DNA of 64,000 bases, taken from contig SUSS01000008.1 of assembly GCA_005046945.1 (NCBI GenBank), positions 33,055 to 97,054 on the forward strand, in the 5' to 3' direction. Shown here one piece after another: positions 53,313-60,413 of the stretch. Position numbers and translations under genes: made by a program. Numbering within the stretch: the first letter of the stretch is position 1; the number at the start of each line of letters is the position of its first letter. This stretch comes from Tissierella creatinini (lineage in GTDB: Bacteria > Bacillota > Clostridia > Tissierellales > Tissierellaceae). The notes under the pieces were generated by a model that saw nothing but the letters and a program-made list of their open reading frames with translations, ran no database searches and was not told the origin of the DNA.

Positions 53313-53857
53313 TAATTTTCCTCCCCGGAATACAGACTAATACCCCTATATATCTCTTTTACAAATATCTTATCTGACTCTTCCATCTGAAGAAGTTCTA
53401 TGGTGTCAACTATAATAGGACTTATATCTCTATCGGACTTATAATCACTGATAATTGTTCTTATAATACTATGGTTATCCTCATCTGCAACTATAAAAAT
53501 ATCCATATCACTGCTTAAATCATCATCTCCACTTGCACAACTCCCAAATAATACAATCTCTCTTGAATAACCTTTTATTTGATTTACTAATACTTTTATA
53601 CTCATTATATTTTCAAATATTCTAAATTTCTGGATCTCAGGACTTTTTTTATCAACTTTATATAGTATTGCTCGTCCTATTTCTTCTCTAAAAACTATTC
53701 CAATACCTTCCAGTTCCTTTAAGACAGTACTAATACTAGCTTGGCTTAATCCTAACTCTTTTGAGAGCATCCTTCCATAAATAGATTTATTAGTCTTGCT
53801 TAGGTATGACAAGATAAGCAATGTGTTTTTCTTATATAAAATATCCTGATAATCCAT
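53312..53857 (-). CDS. MNT-type nucleotidyltransferase with N-terminal winged helix
   Basis: A 181-residue protein with a MarR/ArsR-like helix-turn-helix at the N-terminus (SKELGLSQASISTVLKELEG, in parts SKELGLSQASIS and VLKELEG) and an NTase fold with the motif GSCASGDDDLSSDMDIFIV (near 102; G-S..S-D-x-D). Pairs of this kind with HEPN act as toxin-antitoxin or as regulatory RNA-modifying systems. The added DNA-binding domain suggests that it regulates its own operon. Confidence 0.85.
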   Translation of the reverse strand: MDYQDILYKKNTLLILSYLSKTNKSIYGRMLSKELGLSQASISTVLKELEGIGIVFREEIGRAILYKVDKKSPEIQKFRIFENIMSIKVLVNQIKGYSREIVLFGSCASGDDDLSSDMDIFIVADEDNHSIIRTIISDYKSDRDISPIIVDTIELLQMEESDKIFVKEIYRGISLYSGEEN

Positions 53858-53926
53858 AATACCAATCCTCCGAGGAATAATGTTATTATAATTATATCAT
53901 ATATTTTATCATATATTCATTTTTTT

Positions 53927-53958
53927 AATCATTTGATTAATTAATTAATCAAATGATT
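53927..53958. repeat. perfect 32-bp palindrome
   Basis: AATCATTTGATTAATT followed by its exact reverse complement. It lies 70 bases upstream of the HEPN/MNT start, a plausible operator for the winged-helix MNT protein, or the terminator-like end of a lost gene. Confidence 0.6.
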
Positions 53959-54055
53959 TCTGGAATATCATCACTATATTTGCCTTCAAGTATTCTTTAA
54001 AATTTTGTTGAATAATACTTCAATAATTATTGATTTATATTTTATTTGAACAGTT

Positions 54056-54150
54056 TAAAACGGTTAAGAATCTTATTAAATGAATACTTATATGGTAATC
54101 ACCGTTTCAATAACCGTTTTTAACCGTTTTAAAATATATAAACCGGTTAA
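54056..54150. repeat. cluster of AACCGTTT-type motifs
   Basis: Within 95 bases the element AACCGTTT appears in both orientations: AAAACGGTTA (54057-54066), ACCGTTTCAA (54101), TAACCGTTTTTAACCGTTTT (54111-54130) and AACCGGTTAA (54141). Arms at 54057 and 54111 are exactly complementary over ten bases. This resembles multi-site regulator binding. The remaining part of 53858-54300 is AT-rich without genes. Confidence 0.5.
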
Positions 54151-54300
54151 AATTTCATATCCTTTAATCAGTTAATTAGCAATTTATTATTTCTTCTAAA
54201 ATACCTTCAGAAATCGTATGTAGATTAAAAACATAATCATTGCTAGTGAATCAAAGACCTATTGGGTATTAATATATTAAATAAACGAGGAGATGTTTTT

Positions 54301-55233
54301 ATGAAAAAACTTATATTGATTTTTTCAATTCTATTCTTGCTTTTTTCCCAGTCTGCTTGTAACAAGGAAAGTAAGAATGACCAGGATAATGGAATAGCCC
54401 AGCCTACTGAGAATACACAAAAAACCGATGAAGAAAACAAGAAGGCGGTAACAGATTTAGTTGAAACATTTGGAAATACTCTCCAAACTTTTTCTTTGCT
54501 AGAGCCAAAGGATATTTTAGATAAGGATATGGAGGATAGTTATTCCGGTCTTGTATCGCAAAATCTTATTGATTCCTGGAAGGCAGATCCTTTAAATGCT
54601 CCCGGAAGACTGGTTTCAAGTCCATGGCCTGATAGAATAGAAATCAAAACCCTTAATAAAATATCAAAAGGTGAATATCAGGTTGAAGGGAATATTATTG
54701 AAATTACCAATGATGAGCTAGAGCATGGAGGGTTCTTTGCAGAACGTCCAATTACATTAACGGTGAGAGAAACAAATAACAAGTGGATGATTGATGAAGT
54801 TTCATTAGGAGAATATCAAGAAAGTACAACAATAACATACAACAATGAAAATTATGGATTCAAATTCCAGCTGCCCAAAAGCTGGGTAGGATATCAAATC
54901 ATAGAAACTAAATGGGAAGGTCGTTCTATTGAAGAAACTCAAAGTGGGGAAATAGTTGAGAGTGGAACCATAATCAGTATAAGGCATCCATTGTGGACAA
55001 AAGATAAACCTCGACAAGATATTCCTATAATGATATTCACCCTAAGCCAGTGGGATTTAATCCAGGAAGAAAAAACAAGTGTCGGCGCGGCTCCTATAAA
55101 TCCAAGTGAGCTTGGACGCAACAACAATTATGTTTTTGCACTTCCAGCGAGATATAATTATGCTTTCCCAACCGGATATGAAGAGGTTGAAAATATCTTA
55201 AATGAAAATCCTCTTGAAGCTTATGATCTGTAA
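54301..55233 (+). CDS. lipoprotein, paralogue 2 of a duplicated gene
   Basis: A 310-residue lipoprotein nearly identical over most of its length to 44844-45776. It starts at the ATG at 54301 (GAGGAG nine bases upstream; the in-frame upstream ATG has no site), with signal LILIFSILFLLFSQSAC. Differences cluster in the signal, in the linker and in a few surface positions (for example GGFFAERPI against GGISSHRPI). The shared upstream TATTAATATATT..GAGGAGATG..TTT segment shows that the duplication included the promoter region. Confidence 0.78.
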   Translation: MKKLILIFSILFLLFSQSACNKESKNDQDNGIAQPTENTQKTDEENKKAVTDLVETFGNTLQTFSLLEPKDILDKDMEDSYSGLVSQNLIDSWKADPLNAPGRLVSSPWPDRIEIKTLNKISKGEYQVEGNIIEITNDELEHGGFFAERPITLTVRETNNKWMIDEVSLGEYQESTTITYNNENYGFKFQLPKSWVGYQIIETKWEGRSIEETQSGEIVESGTIISIRHPLWTKDKPRQDIPIMIFTLSQWDLIQEEKTSVGAAPINPSELGRNNNYVFALPARYNYAFPTGYEEVENILNENPLEAYDL

Positions 55234-55250
55234 CTTTAGATGTGAAATGT

Positions 55251-55279
55251 AAGGAGAACATTTATATCTGTTCTCCTTA
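55251..55279 (+). terminator. terminator after the second lipoprotein
   Basis: AAGGAGAACA and TGTTCTCCTT flank a nine-base loop, followed by ATTATTAC. Confidence 0.7.
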
Positions 55280-55300
55280 TTATTACTAGTGTGTCTACCA

Positions 55301-55576
55301 CTATAATATATCTGTACCTTTAAGAACACCATTTATATACTCATATTCTTGAGCAATTTTTGCTTTAAACTCATCATCTGTCAAACCATTATACAAATTT
55401 ATCCCATCTTCAAATAAACAATCATAAATCAATTCAGCCAATTCCCTATCTTCTCTTAATGCTTTCTTATATCTCACTTCCAGTTGATATGGAAAGTCTA
55501 ACCAATAGCTAGTAGTGTCCATTTCACCATCTAAATAAGACTTTGTCATATCCATCAAATACTCAATATTTTTCAT
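55301..55576 (-). CDS. hypothetical acidic protein (91 aa)
   Basis: A 91-residue acidic protein (EYLMDMTKSYLDGEMDTTSY, in parts EYLMDMTKSYLDG and EMDTTSYWLDFPY; LAELIYDCLFEDG). Start at the ATG at 55576, since the ATG four codons earlier overlaps the GGAG site. Its size, acidity and place beside mobile sequences resemble small immunity proteins, but no toxin partner is visible and this is not a recognised family. Confidence 0.6.
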   Translation of the reverse strand: MKNIEYLMDMTKSYLDGEMDTTSYWLDFPYQLEVRYKKALREDRELAELIYDCLFEDGINLYNGLTDDEFKAKIAQEYEYINGVLKGTDIL

Positions 55577-55620
55577 TTTTAACTCCATATTTTATTTCGC
55601 CTTTGGTATAAACCTACATT

Positions 55621-55645
55621 TTGACTCATCGAAAACTAGGTCACT
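55621..55645. mobile_element. relic of an IS21-family end
   Basis: This 25-base stretch matches the reverse complement of 63956-63980, inside the right end of the IS21 copy, at 23 of 25 positions. The next bases diverge. It includes the transposase-binding repeat TAGGTCA. The relic lies 25 bases past the exonuclease stop, at the left border of the restriction locus. Confidence 0.7.
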
Positions 55646-55667
55646 AAAAAAAGATTAACTCGTGGCC

Positions 55668-55697
55668 TTATCAATCCTTATCAATCCTTATCAATCC
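55668..55697. repeat. three tandem copies of a 10-bp unit
   Basis: TTATCAATCC three times in a row, covering the last codons and the stop of the exonuclease gene. As ten is not a multiple of three, each gain or loss of a unit would change the reading frame and C-terminus. Confidence 0.75.
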
Positions 55698-56282
55698 CTT
55701 ATTCAAGGCCTCCACAAAGCAAAAGTAAGCAGCAGTAGTGTCAAACCTAGCATCATGGTAGTCAAGACCCTTGCACTGGAATAAATCCTTAGTAGCATTC
55801 TTAATTGTATTTTCTTTTATGCCAAAATAATTAACCAGCTCTTCTAATCTAGGATATTTATAACCATTGCCATTAATATTAGATATTCTACATATATTGG
55901 TGAAATATCTCATAGTGCAAAGACTATCATTATATATGTAATTAATTCCGCACCTCTTGAATTCGGTCTTAATGAACCTGATATCGAAATTGAAATTGTG
56001 AGCCACAAGAATATCAGCAGAATTGAAATCATTGATAAATTCCTTATAGCAATCAATAAATCCTTTGTTATTAGAAAGCTTAACTAGTTCTTTCACACTT
56101 AATCCATGTACTCTTTGAGCTCCAGGTTCTATGTAGTCCACCTTAAAGTAATAATTGTTTGGGATTACTTCTCCTTGATCAATTACTAAATAGGATAATT
56201 GACAAATACTGCCGGGATTAAGGCCGGTGGTTTCCGTATCTAAGAATAACATTCGAGGCAATTCATGATTGACAATAGGCAT
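55671..56282 (-). CDS. DEDDh 3'-5' exonuclease (DnaQ-like)
   Basis: A 203-residue exonuclease. Exo I FLDTETTGLNPG (near 13), Exo II AHNFNFDIRFI (near 95) and Exo III YHDARFDTTAAY (near 177) give the full D-E-D-D-H set. It would trim DNA or RNA from the 3' end. GGAGG lies seven bases before the ATG at 56282; the ATG two codons earlier is too close. The last gene of the minus-strand accessory cluster. Its end is formed by the tandem repeat. Confidence 0.9.
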   Translation of the reverse strand: MPIVNHELPRMLFLDTETTGLNPGSICQLSYLVIDQGEVIPNNYYFKVDYIEPGAQRVHGLSVKELVKLSNNKGFIDCYKEFINDFNSADILVAHNFNFDIRFIKTEFKRCGINYIYNDSLCTMRYFTNICRISNINGNGYKYPRLEELVNYFGIKENTIKNATKDLFQCKGLDYHDARFDTTAAYFCFVEALNKGLIRIDKD

Positions 56283-56325
56283 AAACATTCCTCCAATTTG
56301 ATCCAGCTATTAAGCATACTATTCC

Positions 56326-56916
56326 TTACATGTGCTTCTTACAGTAAGCCTCAATCTTGTCCGAAAACGCTCCAGGAATCTTTTCTCTCCAATATGGAAC
56401 TGACAACATCAGTGACTTTAGTGCCTTTTGAAATTTGTTATCTCCCAGTTCTAATTGTATCTTACTCATTAAATACTCAAGGTCCTTAAACTTTAAAAGT
56501 CGGGTATTTGGATCCCCATTGACCAGATTGGTCAAGATATTTAGATAAATAAATGCACTGCTTTGATTCATACCTGTTTTTGAGGATATTTCTTTACTTA
56601 GTGGATTGATTTCTCCAGCCCCGCTATTATATCTTAAAAAAGCATTCCATACCTCATCAACCATTTCAGGAGTAATCTTGTTTACCTGAGTGGATACTTT
56701 TGACTCTTCATCATAGGAGCTTACAAAATCCTCAATGGTTTCTGCTTCTTGTTCCTTAGATTCATTCCATGTCATAAACATCGGTAGTCCTTTTTCTAAG
56801 GCAATTCTTCGTAGATATATGTTTACTGCCATTTCAATATCCATTCCAAGTAAATGCAGTACCTTCTCTGCTTCATTTAAGATTTTATCATCAATTTGGA
56901 ATTCTATCTTTGCCAT
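56326..56916 (-). CDS. RelB/DinJ-like protein with C-terminal extension
   Basis: A 196-residue protein. Residues 1-80 resemble a RelB/DinJ ribbon-helix-helix antitoxin (IEFQIDDKILNEAEKVLHLL, in parts IEFQIDDKILNEAEKVL and GMDIEMAVNIYLRRIALEKGLP). The rest (about 90-196; NPLSKEISSKTGMNQSSAFIYL, in parts NPLSKEISSKTGMNQ and SSAFIYLNIL) is an unknown helical domain. No RelE/YafQ toxin gene is adjacent, so it may be a DNA-binding accessory protein rather than an antitoxin. Start at 56916 after GGGGGG. Confidence 0.7.
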   Translation of the reverse strand: MAKIEFQIDDKILNEAEKVLHLLGMDIEMAVNIYLRRIALEKGLPMFMTWNESKEQEAETIEDFVSSYDEESKVSTQVNKITPEMVDEVWNAFLRYNSGAGEINPLSKEISSKTGMNQSSAFIYLNILTNLVNGDPNTRLLKFKDLEYLMSKIQLELGDNKFQKALKSLMLSVPYWREKIPGAFSDKIEAYCKKHM

Positions 56917-56956
56917 ATTAAATCCCCCCATAATTTTATATCGACTTTATAATATA

Positions 56957-57181
56957 TTACTCCAAATCCAACCCATTCAACAAATCTCTAAGCTTCTTAA
57001 TCTCTTCCTTGTTGAATGTAAGTCCTTTACCCATCTTCTGGTGGTCTGGGTCCCATTCTCTTATATCATACTTTGGTGCATAGTTATTCCAGGCTACCAG
57101 GTTTAGTTCTTTAGTCCAGCCTTTAGAGGTGTCTGCTATAACCCCTATGCTTTTGGTAATTTCAAATGTAATATCTGCCAT
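56957..57181 (-). CDS. YdbC-family PC4-like single-stranded-DNA-binding protein
   Basis: A 74-residue protein of the YdbC/PC4 type: ADITFEITKSIGVIADTSKG, GWTKELNLVAWNNYAPKYDI, REWDPDHQKMGKGLTF, ending in a short helix. Family members bind single-stranded DNA as dimers. Start at 57181 (ATG with AGGAGG seven bases before); the upstream ATG is less well placed. It lies just after the Fe-S gene of the restriction locus. Confidence 0.88.
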   Translation of the reverse strand: MADITFEITKSIGVIADTSKGWTKELNLVAWNNYAPKYDIREWDPDHQKMGKGLTFNKEEIKKLRDLLNGLDLE

Positions 57182-57278
57182 TTTTATTCCTCCTATATTA
57201 TAAATGTTCATCTATAGATAATTTAACCGAGTATCTATTAGAATATTGGTTAAATAAAATTGTATCCTCTAATGATAT

Positions 57279-58418
57279 TTAAGACATTATTCCTCCTCCG
57301 CCCCCTTCATCAGTTCTACCACTTTCCCATCCTGTCATACCTTTTATTGATATTGATTTTGGAGGTTTTAAGTTTCTTTTTTCCTGAGGACATATATCAT
57401 CTAATAAGCATTCACTGCATTTTCTCATGTTCAACTTACAATACTTTTTGCCTATAGATTTATATAACAAGTAATCAATAGATGCAGGAGCAGCCGGACA
57501 TGAATTATTAGAAAGCTCCTTCCATATCTCCCATACACGCCTCCAAGAACTCTGTGTCATTTCATCCATTAGACTGTATTGGTAGCAGTAAACATCTAAA
57601 TAACTTGCCAATAATGGTATTGATATTTCCAACAAACCAGTTCTTAATGCTATTCTCATAGTATTAGAATCACTAGCAACATTTAAATATTCAATATTTT
57701 TACCAGGTTTCCACACCTTCCAATCTAACATATCTCGAATTAGCATATCCGTTTTCTTTCTGCTATAGCCTATTTCCATCTCGTCTGCTAGAAGTTTTCT
57801 TACCTTAAGTATATCATTTTCACATAACTTATAGATATTATAGGCATCAGATTCACAATAATCTATAAGAAATTTAGCTGCATCATTCATCCACTTAATT
57901 CTCTTATCACCTTGTGAACCGGTTGCATCTAAGAAATCAAGAAACTCTAGTATTAGGGCCCTATTATTGTAAACTTTATTAGCATCAAACCACTCAGGAT
58001 TAGTCAGAAACTGCTGAAATGGATCCCGTCCTTGCTTATATATATCAATCTTAAAATCCTGAATAGCTGTAAAAAATCTTACATTAGCTATATTATTTTT
58101 AGTAAGTCCCATTCTGTTTATCTTGGGACTTAGCAGTATATCTGCATAATCATTTCTATTGGAAAAAACCTCATTAAATCTCTCAGCAATTTTCTTAGCC
58201 TGAATATCATTAATTGAAGGATTTAATATTTCCTTATGGTTATTTTCCCAGTATTGGTGATATTCTGATATGTACTCTTTATTATTATTCTTTTGGTAAA
58301 AATACTTATTTAAATTATCTAAAAATATTCTTGCTGTGGATATTTCATCTAAATCAATCTTATCGTCTATTCCAATATCAATTAAAATCTCTTCTATTAA
58401 ACTTTTTACTGATTTCAT
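57279..58418 (-). CDS. unrecognised protein with endonuclease III-type Fe-S motif
   Basis: A 379-residue protein. Near its end, KYCKLNMRKCSECLLDDICP places cysteines exactly as C-x6-C-x2-C-x5-C, the [4Fe-4S] motif of endonuclease III and MutY. Before it, MEIGYSRKKTDMLIRDML could be a divergent helix-hairpin-helix, and SCPAAPASIDYLLY occupies the place of the last glycosylase helices. The N-terminal 200 residues are unlike glycosylases. A glycine run (GGGGG) ends it. The gene follows the MutH-like endonuclease gene by about 20 bases, so a DNA-lesion or modified-base function in this restriction locus is plausible. Start at 58418 is tentative. Confidence 0.6.
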   Translation of the reverse strand: MKSVKSLIEEILIDIGIDDKIDLDEISTARIFLDNLNKYFYQKNNNKEYISEYHQYWENNHKEILNPSINDIQAKKIAERFNEVFSNRNDYADILLSPKINRMGLTKNNIANVRFFTAIQDFKIDIYKQGRDPFQQFLTNPEWFDANKVYNNRALILEFLDFLDATGSQGDKRIKWMNDAAKFLIDYCESDAYNIYKLCENDILKVRKLLADEMEIGYSRKKTDMLIRDMLDWKVWKPGKNIEYLNVASDSNTMRIALRTGLLEISIPLLASYLDVYCYQYSLMDEMTQSSWRRVWEIWKELSNNSCPAAPASIDYLLYKSIGKKYCKLNMRKCSECLLDDICPQEKRNLKPPKSISIKGMTGWESGRTDEGGGGGIMS

Positions 58419-58441
58419 ATGCTCCCCCCTCATCCTATTAA

Positions 58442-59089
58442 TTATCTAGAAGATATATATCTCATGAATTCCTTCTTAAAATAAAATGCATGGTTTTTGT
58501 TGGATACATATCGACCAAAGATATTAGAATAGATTGGGAAATAGGGTTTAGAATCCTTACTTCTAATTTGAATAAACTCTCCGCTGGAAGTATGAATATA
58601 CCCGTCTGGACTTATCTCAATATGTTCCTTTAATTGTCTGCAAATACTGTAGTAATCAACTTCCAATTGATTCTTTAAATCTTTATATCTATAATCTTCT
58701 AGATTTACATGGGTATAAGGCAAAATAACCCATTCACTAGGTGGACCTTCTTTACTTATGGGAACATAAAGTAGATTAGATATTTTGTTATAGATATGGG
58801 TCTCATAAAAGTTCTTTTCACCTATAAGATCATCTATAATGGAGCTAATTTGTGTAATAAACATTGTTTCCATTGGATTCCCATATCTATCACATTTATT
58901 AGTCTTTAACTCTCCATCCACAAAATCAAGTGTAGTATTAGTATTATTTAATCCTAAAACCATCTCCATTAACTGCCCGGATCTACCTTTAGCTCTAATA
59001 ATATCTTTCATTTGTTCTTCAGTTACAAAGTCACTTAATTTCCTATTAATTATTGGATCTAAGGCCAATTTTGCTTCTTCTAATAACAC
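58442..59089 (-). CDS. MutH/Sau3AI-type restriction endonuclease
   Basis: A 215-residue protein that can be aligned with MutH by eye: KGRSGQLMEMVLG, the catalytic LDFVDGELKT (D-x4-E-x-K, two residues shorter than MutH), GNPMETMFITQI, a Lys/Asn-rich NKISNLLYVPI matching the KL..VLWIPV strand, SGEFIQIRSKDSKP, and AFYFKKEFMR. MutH and Sau3AI act at GATC, and the divergent Dam-type gene supports the same target here, but this is inferred. Starts with GTG after GGGGG. Confidence 0.85.
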   Translation of the reverse strand: MLLEEAKLALDPIINRKLSDFVTEEQMKDIIRAKGRSGQLMEMVLGLNNTNTTLDFVDGELKTNKCDRYGNPMETMFITQISSIIDDLIGEKNFYETHIYNKISNLLYVPISKEGPPSEWVILPYTHVNLEDYRYKDLKNQLEVDYYSICRQLKEHIEISPDGYIHTSSGEFIQIRSKDSKPYFPIYSNIFGRYVSNKNHAFYFKKEFMRYISSR

Positions 59090-59116
59090 CTATATTCCCC
59101 CTTATACAAGATATTT

Positions 59117-59341
59117 TCAATCAAAAAACTCCTTAATATCAACATTTAATGCATCAGCAATATCAAATAGAACATGTAATGAAAAGCTCTTATTACAATT
59201 TGTTGCCTCTATTTTAGTTAAATAGCTTAAACTTATTCCTACCTTTTCTGCTAGTTCCCTTTGGGTTAGGTTGTTTTGAACTCTAAACTTCTTTATATTT
59301 TCGCTAATAGCCTTGAATCTTGAATCGTTTGAATCCACCAC
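59117..59341 (-). CDS. XRE-family controller (C) protein
   Basis: A 74-residue helix-turn-helix protein (FRVQNNLTQRELAEKVGISL, in parts NNLTQRELAEKVG and ISLSYLTKIEATNC). It ends in DIADALNVDIKEFF. It is the size and type of restriction-modification C proteins that delay endonuclease expression. I start at the GTG at 59341, eight bases after AAGGGG. A palindrome 45 bases upstream is its likely operator. The endonuclease gene follows after 27 bases. Confidence 0.88.
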   Translation of the reverse strand: MVDSNDSRFKAISENIKKFRVQNNLTQRELAEKVGISLSYLTKIEATNCNKSFSLHVLFDIADALNVDIKEFFD

Positions 59342-59386
59342 CCGAATCACCCCTTAGCTCAATTCTACATTACATTCTATAATATA

Positions 59387-59409
59387 ATGTTTCACCTATA
59401 GTGAAACAT
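59387..59409. promoter_or_regulatory. C-box-like palindromic operator
   Basis: ATGTTTCAC-CTATA-GTGAAACAT, a perfect nine-base inverted repeat in the gap between the divergent controller and methylase genes. On the minus strand it lies ahead of TATATTATA, which could be the controller's -10 box. Confidence 0.7.
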
Positions 59410-59487
59410 GTGATATAATAATTTTGATTTAGTTAAACTATAGTATAATATTAAAAAGAAAAGACAAAAATTAGAGCAGGTGTAAAA

Positions 59488-60381
59488 ATGTATACTCAAG
59501 TAGCAAAACCATTTGTTAAGTGGGCTGGAGGCAAACGACAACTACTTCCAATAATAAATGAAAACTTACCAGAAGAAATAAAGAATAATAAGATAAATAA
59601 ATATATTGAGCCTTTTGTAGGTGGAGGAGCAGTATTATTTGATATTGTTTCTAAGTATAATTTTGACCAGATAATTATTAACGATTATAATCAGGACTTA
59701 ATGCATTTATATAGTCATATTAAGAATGATATTGATAGATTGATTCCAGAGTTAAAAAAGATATCTGATAGTTACCTAGTCTTAGGTGAAGAAGAAAGAA
59801 GTGAATTCTTCTACAATGCTAGGGAGCAGTTCAATATGATAAATTCAAATACTATAGAGAAATCAGTGCTTTTCATCTTCCTAAATAGGACTTGCTTCAA
59901 TGGACTATATAGAGTAAATTCTAAAGGAAAATTTAATGTACCATATGGAAGGTATAAGTCTCCAATGATATTAGATGAAGATAACCTTTATAGGGTATCA
60001 GATATCCTTTCAAAAGTGATCATACTAAGTGGTGACTTCAGCAGGGTCGAAGAATATGCAGATGATAAGACCTTTGTATATTTTGACCCACCATATAGAC
60101 CACTGAGTGTCACATCTAGCTTTACCTCATACTCCAAGAATGATTTTAACGATGATGAGCAGAAAAGATTGGCAGAATTCTTTATAAAACTTCATAATAA
60201 GGGTGTTAGGCTAATGCTAAGCAACTCAGATCCTAAGAACATTGATATAGATAATAACTTTTTTGATGACTTATACAATCACCCTAATTTCAATATAAGA
60301 AGGGTTGAAGCAAAGAGAAACATAAATTCAAACGGAAACGGAAGAGGAAAGATCACCGAATTACTAATTACAAATTATTAA
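59488..60381 (+). CDS. Dam-type DNA adenine methyltransferase (alpha class)
   Basis: A 297-residue N6-adenine methylase: VKWAGGKRQLLPII (near 10), EPFVGGGAVLFDI (AdoMet site near 43), NDYNQDLMHLY, FLNRTCFNGLYRVNSKGKFN, and the catalytic VYFDPPYRPLS (DPPY near 197). This matches Dam, DpnM and related enzymes that methylate GATC. It lies divergent from the endonuclease operon and probably protects the host. Starts at ATG with GCAGGTG upstream. Confidence 0.93.
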   Translation: MYTQVAKPFVKWAGGKRQLLPIINENLPEEIKNNKINKYIEPFVGGGAVLFDIVSKYNFDQIIINDYNQDLMHLYSHIKNDIDRLIPELKKISDSYLVLGEEERSEFFYNAREQFNMINSNTIEKSVLFIFLNRTCFNGLYRVNSKGKFNVPYGRYKSPMILDEDNLYRVSDILSKVIILSGDFSRVEEYADDKTFVYFDPPYRPLSVTSSFTSYSKNDFNDDEQKRLAEFFIKLHNKGVRLMLSNSDPKNIDIDNNFFDDLYNHPNFNIRRVEAKRNINSNGNGRGKITELLITNY

Positions 60382-60413
60382 ATATTATGAGGCAAAAGGA
60401 GAATGATGAAGAT

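Noticed and set aside
52893-53857. Calling the HEPN/MNT pair a proven toxin-antitoxin system
   Set aside because: The HEPN protein lacks the RNase motif, so toxicity cannot be assumed from the sequence.
57279-58418. Ordinary endonuclease III (nth)
   Set aside because: It is far longer than EndoIII (about 210 residues), has no clear LPGVGRKTA-type hairpin or catalytic Lys/Asp pair, and only the cysteine spacing matches.
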